In this document: positions 35,704 through 44,008 of the stretch, piece by piece | Layout of the letters: every line of letters begins with the position of its first letter | How positions within the stretch are numbered: the stretch's first letter is position 1 | Source of the DNA: Comamonas aquatica NBRC 14918 | GTDB taxonomy: Bacteria; Pseudomonadota; Gammaproteobacteria; Burkholderiales; Burkholderiaceae_C | Assembly: GCF_000739875.1 (NCBI RefSeq) | Contig: NZ_BBJR01000025.1 | Coordinates: 62,001 to 126,000 of the forward strand | Length of the DNA: 64,000 nt | Reading direction: 5' to 3' | The notes under the pieces: model-generated | The model's database searches: none | What the model saw: the letters and a program-made list of their open reading frames with translations, nothing else | Told to the model about the DNA's origin: nothing | Program-made: the position numbers and the translations under genes

Positions 35704-36616
35704 GTTGCACATCCCCGCCATGGCCCAGGCCATCGTGGACGCCCACAGCGCCACCTTCGCCCCCGACGAACAGCGCCTGCCGGCACAGCCCACGCCAGCG
35801 GCCACCCGCCAGGACCCCATCTATCTGGCGGCGCTGCAGGCCTGCAGCGCCCTAGGCTTCATCGCCATCGACGCCGAATGCCTGGCCCAGGCCTGGCAGC
35901 AGCAGAGCGTGCGCACCGGCAGCTTTGACGCCCGCTGCTGGCCCAGCGCCCCGCAGGACTTCGGCCTGGCCGGGGCCGATCCGCAACGTGCCTTCCCGCC
36001 CTGCCCGCGCGCGCTGGGGCTGTATGGCGTGCTGCCCACGGCCGAGTGGGTGGGCCGCATGGCCCGCGCCGGCGTGCCCACGGTGCAATTGCGCTTCAAG
36101 AGCGATGACCAGGCCGCCATCCGCCGCGAAGTACAGGCCGCCGTGCAGGCCGTGCAAGGCACCGGCGCGCGCCTGTTCATCAACGACCACTGGCAGGCCG
36201 CCATCGATGCCGACGCCTACGGCATCCACGTCGGCCAGGAAGACCTGGACGCCCTGGAAGGCGCACAGCTGGACGCCATCCGCGCCAGCGGCCTGCGCCT
36301 GGGCGTCAGCACCCACGGCTATGCGGAGATGGTGCGCGCCCATGCCGTGCAACCCAGCTACATCGCCCTGGGTGCCGTGTTTCCCACCACGCTCAAGAAA
36401 ATGGCCACGGCCCCGCAAGGCGTGGCCCGCCTGCAGGCCTATGTGCGCCTGATGCAGCAGTACCCGCTGGTGGCCATCGGCGGCATCGCGGCCGAGCAGT
36501 TCCCGGCCATCCTGGCCACCGGCGTGGGTTCCATCGCCGTGGTGCGCGCCCTGGTGAATGCCCCCGACCCTGATGCGGCCGCGCAACAGTTGCTGGCTTT
36601 CATCCCCGCGTCATAA
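35696..36616 (+). CDS. thiE: thiamine phosphate synthase ThiE with N-terminal extension
   Basis: A 306-residue enzyme that couples the pyrimidine pyrophosphate and thiazole phosphate into thiamine phosphate. The ThiE domain occupies roughly residues 105-306. Key marks are [20 protein letters not shown] then [35 protein letters not shown] and [14 protein letters not shown]. About 105 N-terminal residues precede it ([20 protein letters not shown] onward), whereas most ThiE proteins are about 210 residues. I do not recognise that extension. The ATG overlaps thiG by eight bases, which supports this start, and no later start with a ribosome site is evident. Confidence 0.9.
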   Translation: MTELHIPAMAQAIVDAHSATFAPDEQRLPAQPTPAATRQDPIYLAALQACSALGFIAIDAECLAQAWQQQSVRTGSFDARCWPSAPQDFGLAGADPQRAFPPCPRALGLYGVLPTAEWVGRMARAGVPTVQLRFKSDDQAAIRREVQAAVQAVQGTGARLFINDHWQAAIDADAYGIHVGQEDLDALEGAQLDAIRASGLRLGVSTHGYAEMVRAHAVQPSYIALGAVFPTTLKKMATAPQGVARLQAYVRLMQQYPLVAIGGIAAEQFPAILATGVGSIAVVRALVNAPDPDAAAQQLLAFIPAS

Positions 36617-36679
36617 GCCGTTCATCCAGCGCCGCCGCAGCGCCCCGCCCCACGTCCCGCACACTGGCACAGCTTGTGC

Positions 36680-36691
36680 TTTGTATACAAA
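36680..36691 (+). promoter_or_regulatory. TTTGTATACAAA palindrome upstream of porin
   Basis: A perfect 12-bp palindrome lies about 85 bases before the porin start. Its TTGTATACAA core fits the TNGTNNNACNA pattern of GntR-family (FadR/FCD) operators. No gntR gene is in the window, so the regulator is unknown. Confidence 0.4.
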
Positions 36692-36775
36692 AGCAGCACT
36701 TGGGTGCCGCCCGTGCACCTGAAGTGGGCAATCGGCTGACCGCTTTTTAATTCGACCTTTTGAGGGAGTTCCTCC

Positions 36776-37825
36776 GTGAAAAAATCTCTGATCGCTTTTG
36801 GTGCCGCTCTGGCCTGCATGGGTGCTGCCCAGGCACAAAGCAATGTGCAACTGTCCGGCCTGGTGGACATGTACGCCGGCTCCATGAAAACCGCAGGTTC
36901 TGATCGCACCAGCCAAGTTGGCTCGGGCGGCATGACCACCTCTTGGTGGGGCATGAACGGCACGGAAGACCTGGGCAACGGCCTGAAGGTGGGCTTTGCA
37001 CTGGGCGCCTTCTTCCGCGCGGACACCGGCACCCCTGGCCGCACCGACGTCGACAACTTCTTCGCCCGTGACGCCAACGTGTCGCTGTCCGGCGGCTTCG
37101 GTTCGGTGAAGCTGGGCCGCTCCATGGCCCCCAACTTCCTGCCCACCATCCTGTTCAACCCCTTCGGCGACTCCTTCACGATCTCGCCTCTGGTGCTGCA
37201 CGCCAACATGAGCTTTGTCCCTTCCGCCAATTCCACAGCTGTGGATACCGGCTGGAGCAATCAGATCACTTATTCGACCCCCTCCGTGGCTGGTTTCCAA
37301 GCCAACGTGCACTACCAGTTTGGTGAACAAGCTGGCAAGTCGGGCGCTAACAATGTCGGCGCCAACCTGACCTACCGCAGCGGCCCTCTCGCATTGACCG
37401 CGTTCTACGAGCAAGCCGACATCCTGGGAACTCCATCCACTCCCACTTATACAGCTGGCAATAAGAATGAAAACTGGATGCTGGGCGGCACTTACGATTT
37501 TGGCGCTGCCAAGTTGTACGCCACATACGGTCAATCCGAGAAGGAAGTGGCCTCTATCCAGACCCTGGACCAAAAAACCTACAGCCTGGGCTTGGATGTT
37601 CCGGTTACCAAGGCCGGTACGCTGAAGCTGGCCGCCGCTTACTCTGACCGCGATTACAGCGCCCAGACTGACAACAAGCGCACCACCGTGACGCTGGGTT
37701 ACGACCACTTCCTGTCCAAGCGCACCGATGTCTACACTGCCGTGATGTATGACAAGCTGAGCTTTGATGGTGCCAAGAACGAAACAGGCACCAGCGCTGT
37801 CATTGGTATTCGCCACCGCTTCTAA
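36776..37825 (+). CDS. outer-membrane porin (Gram-negative, OmpC/Omp32-like)
   Basis: A 349-residue trimeric-type diffusion porin. Residues 1-20 form a signal peptide (KKSLIAFGAALACMGAAQAQ). The mature start SNVQLSGLVDMYAGSM is typical of betaproteobacterial porins, as are SWWGMNGTEDLGNGLKVGFA near residue 57 and SVSLSGGFGSVKLGRS-like VSLSGGFGSVKLGRSM near residue 101. The C-terminus IGIRHRF ends in the aromatic residue recognised by the BAM complex. The start codon is GTG, preceded by GAGGGAG about ten bases upstream. Codon use is less G/C-rich than neighbours, consistent with high expression. A strong terminator follows. Confidence 0.93.
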   Translation: MKKSLIAFGAALACMGAAQAQSNVQLSGLVDMYAGSMKTAGSDRTSQVGSGGMTTSWWGMNGTEDLGNGLKVGFALGAFFRADTGTPGRTDVDNFFARDANVSLSGGFGSVKLGRSMAPNFLPTILFNPFGDSFTISPLVLHANMSFVPSANSTAVDTGWSNQITYSTPSVAGFQANVHYQFGEQAGKSGANNVGANLTYRSGPLALTAFYEQADILGTPSTPTYTAGNKNENWMLGGTYDFGAAKLYATYGQSEKEVASIQTLDQKTYSLGLDVPVTKAGTLKLAAAYSDRDYSAQTDNKRTTVTLGYDHFLSKRTDVYTAVMYDKLSFDGAKNETGTSAVIGIRHRF

Positions 37826-37842
37826 GCGCAGCAAGCCCCCCC

Positions 37843-37873
37843 AAAAAAAGCGCCCACTCGGGCGCTTTTTTTT
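37843..37873. terminator. intrinsic terminator after porin
   Basis: GCGCCC/GGGCGC around ACTC, flanked by seven A and eight T, works in both directions. It ends the porin message and also faces the minus-strand lipoprotein gene. Confidence 0.9.
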
Positions 37874-38100
37874 CATGGTGATTATTCTGAAAAGTGAGCG
37901 CATACCGCTCGACTTGAAAGGCTTTCAGAACCCAACACCATCAAGAAGCTTGCTCGGCGCGCGCGAGCCGCTCACTTCTTTGAAAACCCCAAGCACCGAT
38001 TGCAGCCCAGCGGTGGCAAGCGAGCCGACCACCACAACCCTGCCGCCAATGCCCTCAGACCCGCACACGCGGTGCCTGTGCTCCAACCGTCGCTCCACGC

Positions 38101-38781
38101 TCAGCGTCCGTCTTCCTGCAACACCTGCAGCCGCAACTGCAAGGCCTGCACCTGGGCGGCATCGCCGGCCTGCTCGGCCAGCCGCTGCTGCACCAGCAGC
38201 CACGCCAGGGCGGCCTTGCGCCAGCCCTGGGCAGAAGCCAACGCGGCCACCTGCGGCACAGCAGCGGGCGCCAGCCGCCCGGCGCGCAAGGCCACGCCGG
38301 CCGCAGTCAATGCGGACAAAGGGTCCTGGGTTGCGGGCAGCTGCACCACCGGTGCGCTGGCCAGCAAGGCCTGGGCCGTGGCCTGCTGGGCGGCAGGCAG
38401 CAGGCCCACATCGTCCGGCGTGTGCCGGGCCTGCAGGTAGCGGGCATAGGCCTGCTCCGCCGGCGCCGCACCGGCCGCATACCGCTCGTAGCGCGGACAG
38501 TCGGCCGGCGCCACTACCGCTGCCTGGACGGCACACTGCAGCAGCGCCACCCGGGCCATGGCCGCCGGCTCCCCGGTGGTCGCCACTTCGGCAAAGGCCT
38601 TGCGCCACTCCACCTCGGCCACGCGGCGCTGGCCCTGCAGATCGGCCTGCACGGCGCGTTGTGCGGCCGACTGCGCCTCCAGCGCCCAGCTGGGCGTCGG
38701 CGGTTGGCTGCTGCACCCTAGCAACCCTCCCAGACCCAGCATGCCGGCCCACACCCACCATCCTGCACGTTCCGCGTTCAT
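38101..38781 (-). CDS. hypothetical lipoprotein downstream of MCE gene
   Basis: A 226-residue putative lipoprotein. The signal peptide ends in a lipobox, LGLGGLLGC-SS, with the lipid-bearing Cys near residue 23. The rest is Ala/Gln-rich and helical, with a paired-helix repeat feel, and I do not recognise a domain. GGAG lies eight bases before the ATG, and the start overlaps the MCE gene stop as ATGA, so it is translationally coupled to it. It may be an accessory of the lipid-transport system, as PqiC-type lipoproteins are, but it does not visibly resemble PqiC. Confidence 0.75.
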   Translation of the reverse strand: MNAERAGWWVWAGMLGLGGLLGCSSQPPTPSWALEAQSAAQRAVQADLQGQRRVAEVEWRKAFAEVATTGEPAAMARVALLQCAVQAAVVAPADCPRYERYAAGAAPAEQAYARYLQARHTPDDVGLLPAAQQATAQALLASAPVVQLPATQDPLSALTAAGVALRAGRLAPAAVPQVAALASAQGWRKAALAWLLVQQRLAEQAGDAAQVQALQLRLQVLQEDGR

Positions 38782-39770
38782 GGCAGCTCCACCTTTCCAT
38801 CCTTGGCAAACGGCCACTTGCGCTGCAGCTCCGTCAGCAGGTCTTCCACTTTGCGCAAATTGCTCTCCACTTCGTTGCGCAGTTGGCCAATGTCAGTGCT
38901 CGCCTCCTGCACATTCGCACTGATGCCCTCGGCATTCGCCAGCACCGCATCCAGCTTGCGCAGGCTGGTGCGGGTGTCGGCCAGCACCAGGTTCAGGGTC
39001 TGCACCGTGGTGCGCAGCTGCGGCATCAGGCCGTCCGCATCGAACACCTGCTGATCAGTGCGCTGCACCACCCGGTCCATGCGCGCCAGCAACTGGTTGG
39101 CGCGGTCCAGCATTTCCACCGTCTTGCGCGCATTCTCGGGCGTGCCCAGCAGCACCTCCATGGCGCCGCTGTCACCGTTGAGCTTCTGCCCGAGCAGGCG
39201 CACCTGCTCCAGCGACTGCCCCAGTGGCGAGTCGCGGGCCGTCATCAGGCTGAGGTTGTTGAGCAGCTCCTTGGCCATGGCCACCATCTGGGGGATTTCC
39301 GCCGTGGCATCGCCACGCAGCACGGGGCGCTCCGCCCCGTCGTGCAGCGGCGGATCCTGCAGCATGCCGCTGTAGGCCTTGATGGTGGTGCCGCCCACCA
39401 GGCCCTTGACCAGGGTGAAGACGCTGGATTCACGCAGCCAGTGCGCATCCTTGCGGGGCACGGCCACCAGAATACGCACGTTGCCGTCCGGGGCCAGCTC
39501 CAGCTTGCTGACCCGCCCGATCGGGAAGCCAGAAAACGTCATGTCCATGCCGACCGTCACACCCTCCGAATCGTCCGAGGTCAGCACCAGGCTCTGGGTC
39601 GGTTCGAACGCACCGCGCGCATACAGCAGGTACAGCGCCGCCCCGACGATCAGAGCCAGCGTCAGCAGCAGCAAAGCAGCGGCCTTGCGCTCCAGGTGGC
39701 TGACGGCGCGCAAGGCGGCGGTGTCCGCCGCCCCGGGACGTTCGGAAGTAGGCATGCGTGGCTCAGACAA
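38778..39770 (-). CDS. MCE/MlaD-domain lipid transport protein
   Basis: A 330-residue protein with one N-terminal membrane anchor (AAALLLLTLALIVGAALYLL near residue 32) and an MCE domain at about residues 60-140. TFSGFPIGRVSKLELAPDG is the recognisable part. A long helical, coiled-coil-like region follows to the end. Hexameric MCE proteins form tunnels for phospholipids across the periplasm. It follows the MlaE-like permease after 16 bases and overlaps the lipoprotein gene. No MlaF ATPase or MlaB gene is adjacent in this window. Confidence 0.88.
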   Translation of the reverse strand: MSEPRMPTSERPGAADTAALRAVSHLERKAAALLLLTLALIVGAALYLLYARGAFEPTQSLVLTSDDSEGVTVGMDMTFSGFPIGRVSKLELAPDGNVRILVAVPRKDAHWLRESSVFTLVKGLVGGTTIKAYSGMLQDPPLHDGAERPVLRGDATAEIPQMVAMAKELLNNLSLMTARDSPLGQSLEQVRLLGQKLNGDSGAMEVLLGTPENARKTVEMLDRANQLLARMDRVVQRTDQQVFDADGLMPQLRTTVQTLNLVLADTRTSLRKLDAVLANAEGISANVQEASTDIGQLRNEVESNLRKVEDLLTELQRKWPFAKDGKVELP

Positions 39771-39786
39771 AATGGTCCCTTCGGAT

Positions 39787-40596
39787 TCAGTAGTAATTGC
39801 CCATGAGCGAAGTCAGCTCGATCAGCAGCAGCACGGCAAACATGCGCGCCAGGCCCGAAAGCTCGCCCCCGGGGCGGATGTCGTGGTGTGTGGGCCGGGC
39901 ATACAGTCCCGTCGATACCGGGATGATGGCCACGGCCAGGCCAAACAGCCAGGTCTTCAGCACAAACAGCAGGGTCACCGAAGGGTTGAACACCTGGCCA
40001 AACATGCGCGTGTAGCCCGGCAGGCCGGCCCAGGTGAAACCGTACACACCCAGGTAGGCCGTGACCAGGGCCACCACGCAGGACAGCGCAGCCAGGGTCA
40101 CGCTGGCGTACAGGCCCGCAACCACGCGCGGCAGCACTTCCGCCCGGATGAGGGCCTCGCCGCGCTGCTCGCGCGCCGCCCACTCGCCCGATTGGCGCAT
40201 CAACGCCAGCTCCGTGGCATTCGGAATGGTGCAGCGCATCGCCACGAACAAGGCCGCCGTCAGCGGAATCAACTCCAGCACCAGCACGCGGATCACCATC
40301 TCCAGCGCATAGCGCGACAGGCCGTAGCTCAGCGCCGTGACCACCACGATGCGGGTGATCACCAGGCAGATCAGCGCGGCCAGCAGCGTGAAACCCAGCA
40401 AGATCGGTGCGGTATCCCGGTACATGCGCCGCAAGATCGGGCGAAGGGCATGCCCGCGGTAGGTCGACGGTGACAGCAGCAGCACCCCCACCACGGCGCC
40501 CAGATAGCCAATGCGGCCCCAGGCCACCACCATGTCGCGCGCGGCCCGCCAGATGCGCAAGGAAAAGGACGAAGACTGGGAACCCATGCCCTGCAT
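39787..40596 (-). CDS. MlaE-type ABC transporter permease
   Basis: A 269-residue inner-membrane permease of the MlaE/YrbE family. It has five or six hydrophobic segments, including IGYLGAVVGVLLLSPSTYRG near residue 28 and YALEMVIRVLVLELIPLTAA near residue 95, the latter matching the LVLELIPVL-type signature. The exact start is uncertain: ATG at 40596 is chosen, ATG at 40587 is equally possible, and neither has a strong ribosome site. It is the first gene of a permease-MCE-lipoprotein operon. The partner ATPase must be encoded elsewhere. Confidence 0.85.
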   Translation of the reverse strand: MQGMGSQSSSFSLRIWRAARDMVVAWGRIGYLGAVVGVLLLSPSTYRGHALRPILRRMYRDTAPILLGFTLLAALICLVITRIVVVTALSYGLSRYALEMVIRVLVLELIPLTAALFVAMRCTIPNATELALMRQSGEWAAREQRGEALIRAEVLPRVVAGLYASVTLAALSCVVALVTAYLGVYGFTWAGLPGYTRMFGQVFNPSVTLLFVLKTWLFGLAVAIIPVSTGLYARPTHHDIRPGGELSGLARMFAVLLLIELTSLMGNYY

Positions 40597-40682
40597 GATA
40601 GGCAAAGCCCGCCCATTCACCAATCCAGGCCATGGTCTGCCAAGGCGCCGGATGACTTGACCCCACCGCATGCACAGGCAAC

Positions 40683-40715
40683 AAAAAAGCCTGCATCTTG
40701 CGATGCAGGCTTTTT
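40683..40715 (-). terminator. terminator after tRNA-His pair
   Basis: GCCTGCATC and GATGCAGGC form a 9-bp stem around TTGC with A/T runs on both sides, just 3' of the second tRNA-His gene on the minus strand. Confidence 0.85.
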
Positions 40716-40718
40716 ATT

Positions 40719-40795
40719 TGGGGTGGCTGATGGGGCTCGAACCCACGACAACAGGAATCACAATCCTGGACTCTACCAACTGAGCTACAGCCACC
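40719..40795 (-). tRNA. tRNA-His (GTG), copy 2
   Basis: A cloverleaf reads from the minus strand, starting GGTGGCTGTAGCTCAGTTGG. Anticodon loop TTGTGAT gives GTG (His). The extra G at position -1 opposite discriminator C73, specific to tRNA-His, is present, and CCA is encoded. It is identical over the tRNA body to the copy at 40850. Confidence 0.97.
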
Positions 40796-40806
40796 GTAGA
40801 GGGATG

Positions 40807-40836
40807 AAAAAACCCGCCTCTCGCAAAGCGGGTTTT
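40807..40836 (-). terminator. terminator between tRNA-His copies
   Basis: On the minus strand AACCCGC/GCGGGTT form a stem followed by six T. It lies directly after the upstream tRNA-His copy. Confidence 0.75.
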
Positions 40837-40849
40837 CACTGTCAAATTT

Positions 40850-40926
40850 TGGGGTGGCTGATGGGGCTCGAACCCACGACAACAGGAATCACAATCCTGG
40901 ACTCTACCAACTGAGCTACAGCCACC
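40850..40926 (-). tRNA. tRNA-His (GTG), copy 1
   Basis: This is the same sequence as the copy at 40719, with anticodon GTG, G-1:C73 and encoded CCA. It lies 54 bases upstream of the second copy on the minus strand, after ppiD. Confidence 0.97.
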
Positions 40927-40990
40927 GGAAGAGATTTGTATTGTAGCTTGTTTCCAAGCCCTCAAAAGGAAAGCAAGATGTTTTTCTTAC

Positions 40991-42892
40991 TCAGGGCCGT
41001 GCAACCTTGATTTGCACATCGAACTTCTTCTTCAGCAGTTCGTAATACGCCGCGCCTTCTGCAGTACCAAACAATTGTACATACTGCATGGAGGCCTGCT
41101 GATTAAAGTCGGCAGTTCTTTCTGCCTGACCCACGATCCGGTTCACCTTGACGATGGCGTAGCCGGCATCGCCCAGGCTGACACCTTCCCAAGCCGGCAA
41201 GCTGTCGGTCTTGGCCTGCAGCGCCGCATCCAGCACCTGGCGGGGCATGCCGACCGGGTTGTCGCGCGACACCACCACCGCGGGCAGCAAGCCCTGCGCC
41301 TGGGACGCATCGGCCTTCCACGCCTGAAGCTTGGCCTCACCCGCTTCGCGGGCCAGCACGGCAGATTGCTGCTGCACGTACAGGGTCTTGACGCGATCGG
41401 TCACGTCCTCCAACGCCAATTGCTTGGCAGGCTGGTAGTTCACCACCCGGCCGGACACCATCTGGTTCGAGCCCAGATCGATGGCATCGGTATTGCGCTT
41501 GTGGTCGATGCTGTCCGCCGCAAACAGGGCTTGCAGGAAGACGGGATTGGCCAGCGGACCTTCGACACCTGAACGGGGTTCGCGTGTCACGCCATCGGCC
41601 ATTTGCAGCTTCAGACCCAGCTTGTCGACCACGGGCTGCAGGCTGTCCGACTGCTCGTACACCGTATTGGCAAATAACTCGGCCACTTCCGCGTACTTGC
41701 GCTGCGCCTGCTGGTCCTTGAGGTCGTTGACGATTTTCTCGCGCACTGCGGCAAAGCTGGGCACGGCCGGCAATTTGACATCCGTCACCTGGATCACGTG
41801 AAAGCCGAACTCGGACTCCACCACATCGCTGATCGCACCCTTGGCCATGCTGAACGCGGCTTGCTCAAACTCGGGCACCATGGCACCGCGCCCAAAGAAG
41901 CCCAGGTCGCCACCTTGGGGGGCTGAGCCTGTGTCCTGCGACTCGGCCTTGGCCACGGCGGCGAAGCTGGAAGGATTGGCCTTGACCTTGTCGGCAATCG
42001 CCTGCGCCTTGGCCTTGGCGGCATCGCGCTCGGCAGCCGACATGGTCTTGGGCGCATTCACCAGAATGTGGCTGGCACGTCGCTCTTCCTGACCACCTGC
42101 CAGACGGGCCGCATTTTCCTTGTAATAGGTCTGCAGATCCGCCTCGTTGAGCTCGATGCTGTCACGGACCGACTTCAGATCCAGCACCACATACTCCACA
42201 CGGGCCTGCTCGGACTGCTGGAACTTGGCGGTATGCGCGGCATAGAACGACTTCAGTGCCTCATCGCTCACCTGCACCTTCGCCACATAGTCTTGGGGCT
42301 TGAATTGCGCCACCTGGATTTCGCGGCGCTGCAGGAATGCATCCATCGCGGCATTCGCCACCACCGGTGTGGCCAGTGCCGTATTCATGACATTGCCCAC
42401 CACCTGCCCCACCGACATGTCGCGGCGCAGCGAGGCCTCATAGGCCTCGGGGGTCATCCCTTGCGCTGCCAGCAAGGCCCGGTAGCCTTCGGCATCCAGG
42501 CTGCCGTCCGGCTTGCGCAGATTGGCGATCGCGGGAATGCCCTGCAGGGTGCGCGCCAATGCGGCATCGCTGGTCACCAGGTGCATTTTTTGTGCAGCGG
42601 CCTGGAACACACGGTCACGCACCATGCGCTCGAGGGTGGCGTAACGCGCCTCGGGCGAGTCCAGCAACTTGGCATCGATGCCGGGATTTTCTGCCCGCAG
42701 ACGATCACTCTCAACGCGGTGCGTGTTGTCCCAGTCGTTCTGGGTGATGTCCTGCCCGGCCACCCGTGCCACTGTCGGGCTGGCACCCGAAAAGTAGCTC
42801 TGATCGATACCGACAAAAATGAACGAGGGAATGATCAGCAAGAACAACAAGATCATGACGAACTTGGAATGCTTGCGGATTGATTCGAGCAT
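40991..42892 (-). CDS. ppiD: SurA/PpiD-type peptidyl-prolyl isomerase
   Basis: A 633-residue membrane-anchored periplasmic chaperone of the PpiD type, near the Sec translocon. A single N-terminal anchor, FVMILLFLLIIPSFIFVGID, lies at residues 11-30. A SurA-like helical domain follows, then a parvulin domain at about residues 270-365 with RRASHILVNAPKTMSAAERD, GSAPQGGDLGFFGRGAMVPE and ESEFGFHVIQVTD. The ATG at 42892 matches the family start (MLESIRKHSK). It lies downstream of the HU and tRNA-Val genes, as is common in proteobacteria. Confidence 0.93.
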   Translation of the reverse strand: MLESIRKHSKFVMILLFLLIIPSFIFVGIDQSYFSGASPTVARVAGQDITQNDWDNTHRVESDRLRAENPGIDAKLLDSPEARYATLERMVRDRVFQAAAQKMHLVTSDAALARTLQGIPAIANLRKPDGSLDAEGYRALLAAQGMTPEAYEASLRRDMSVGQVVGNVMNTALATPVVANAAMDAFLQRREIQVAQFKPQDYVAKVQVSDEALKSFYAAHTAKFQQSEQARVEYVVLDLKSVRDSIELNEADLQTYYKENAARLAGGQEERRASHILVNAPKTMSAAERDAAKAKAQAIADKVKANPSSFAAVAKAESQDTGSAPQGGDLGFFGRGAMVPEFEQAAFSMAKGAISDVVESEFGFHVIQVTDVKLPAVPSFAAVREKIVNDLKDQQAQRKYAEVAELFANTVYEQSDSLQPVVDKLGLKLQMADGVTREPRSGVEGPLANPVFLQALFAADSIDHKRNTDAIDLGSNQMVSGRVVNYQPAKQLALEDVTDRVKTLYVQQQSAVLAREAGEAKLQAWKADASQAQGLLPAVVVSRDNPVGMPRQVLDAALQAKTDSLPAWEGVSLGDAGYAIVKVNRIVGQAERTADFNQQASMQYVQLFGTAEGAAYYELLKKKFDVQIKVARP

Positions 42893-42915
42893 AGTCAATC
42901 TTTCTGAGGATGCAT

Positions 42916-42943
42916 AAAAAAGGCGAACTTGCGCTCGCCTTTT
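42916..42943. terminator. intrinsic terminator upstream of ppiD
   Basis: AAAAGGCGA and TCGCCTTTT pair in a 9-bp stem with an eight-base loop. It lies between the tRNA-Val/HU transcript and ppiD on the minus strand. Confidence 0.7.
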
Positions 42944-43163
42944 ACGAATGATGCGTGCCCCGCTCCAAGCACTGGACGGGCATCCTGTGAGGACGCATTG
43001 ATTCACTGCTGCACACACCACTCGCCATAAGGAAACCCGAAGATTCTACCCTTTGATTGACACGCGCCTTCCGCGATTGCACCGTATCGGTCACGGACAA
43101 TCGCGCCACAGATTCCCGTGGCGCTGCACTGCATTGATCCGCGCCAACCCCAGAGCCACCAAC

Positions 43164-43197
43164 AAAAAAAGCACCGGGATTGCTCCTGGTGCTTTTT
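43164..43197 (-). terminator. terminator after second tRNA-Val
   Basis: AAAAAGCACC and GGTGCTTTTT form a 10-bp outer stem with an inner GGGA/TCCT pairing, 3' of the downstream tRNA-Val on the minus strand. Confidence 0.8.
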
Positions 43198-43209
43198 GCC
43201 ACGATGAAG

Positions 43210-43285
43210 TGGTGGGTGCTAACGGGGTCGAACCGCTGACCTACGCCTTGTAAGGGCGCCGCTCTACCAACTGAGCTAAGCACCC
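43210..43285 (-). tRNA. tRNA-Val (TAC), copy 2
   Basis: A minus-strand cloverleaf starting GGGTGCTTAGCTCAGTTGG. Anticodon loop CTTACAA gives TAC (Val). A73 and encoded CCA are present. It matches the copy at 43345. Confidence 0.97.
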
Positions 43286-43300
43286 CACTGATCTTGAAAT

Positions 43301-43334
43301 AAAAAAGCATTTAGAAAAATCTAAATGCTTTTTT
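43301..43334 (-). terminator. terminator between tRNA-Val copies
   Basis: AAAAAAGCATTTAGA and TCTAAATGCTTTTTT form a perfect 15-bp stem around AAAA, separating the two tRNA-Val genes. Confidence 0.85.
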
Positions 43335-43344
43335 ATACAGTGGG

Positions 43345-43420
43345 TGGTGGGTGCTAACGGGGTCGAACCGCTGACCTACGCCTTGTAAGGGCGCCGCTCT
43401 ACCAACTGAGCTAAGCACCC
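43345..43420 (-). tRNA. tRNA-Val (TAC), copy 1
   Basis: Same cloverleaf and TAC anticodon as the copy at 43210, with encoded CCA. It lies 18 bases downstream of the HU gene on the same strand, so the message and the tRNAs may be cotranscribed. Confidence 0.97.
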
Positions 43421-43438
43421 CACTGCCGAAAACCTGGA

Positions 43439-43711
43439 TTAGTTCAAAGCGTCCTTGAGGGCCTTGCCGGGACGGAACTTAGGCACCTTGGCGGCCTTGA
43501 TCTTGATGGTATCGCCCGTACGGGGATTGCGACCTGTACGTGCAGCACGCGTGCCAACGGCGAAAGTACCAAAACCCACCAAGGAAACTGTGCCACCCTT
43601 CTTCAGGGTTTTCTTCACTGCGTCGATTGTGGATTCCAGGGCGCGGGCAGCCGCAGCCTTGGAAATATCGGCGTTGTTAGCAATGTGCTCAATCAGTTCA
43701 GTCTTATTCAC
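43439..43711 (-). CDS. hupB: HU-family DNA-binding protein
   Basis: A 90-residue histone-like nucleoid protein. It starts [20 protein letters not shown] with a GTG codon, preceded seven bases away by GAGG. The beta-arm signature [20 protein letters not shown] near residue 46 carries the conserved RNP, followed by [16 protein letters not shown] bends and compacts DNA as a dimer. Longer in-frame starts upstream have no ribosome site. Position ahead of tRNA-Val and ppiD matches the usual lon-hupB-ppiD neighbourhood without lon here. Confidence 0.96.
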   Translation of the reverse strand: MNKTELIEHIANNADISKAAAARALESTIDAVKKTLKKGGTVSLVGFGTFAVGTRAARTGRNPRTGDTIKIKAAKVPKFRPGKALKDALN

Positions 43712-44008
43712 AAGATGCCTCTCGAGAAATGGTTGTTGGAGCGCCTTTGCGACCAAGCCTTTCCAAAAAAAGGCTCGGCACCCATAGGGGTGCCTGTCAG
43801 CGTTAGGCGAGATTCTAGACAGGTTTGCCTAGCATTTTGGCGAAACAAACGTTTTTTTTCATGCACGCAGGCGGGGTGACTTTCCGCATTGACAAGCACT
43901 GCCATGTAACGAAGCAAACAGCCACTTTTGTACACCGCCGCAGGGGCCGGGGCAAGCCACCAAGCGCCGAGGTGTGCCTTCGGCGCTTCAGTGGATGTAT
44001 GCCTGCAT

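Noticed and set aside
37925-38809. A 294-codon minus-strand frame overlapping the lipoprotein gene
   Set aside because: It is a Gly/Ala/Arg-rich shadow of the lipoprotein frame, which has a lipobox, ribosome site and ATGA coupling.
40683-43420. Repeated hairpins and tRNA copies as a possible CRISPR or integrative att region
   Set aside because: The repeats are full tRNA genes with individual terminators. There are no spacers of uniform length, no cas genes and no integrase.
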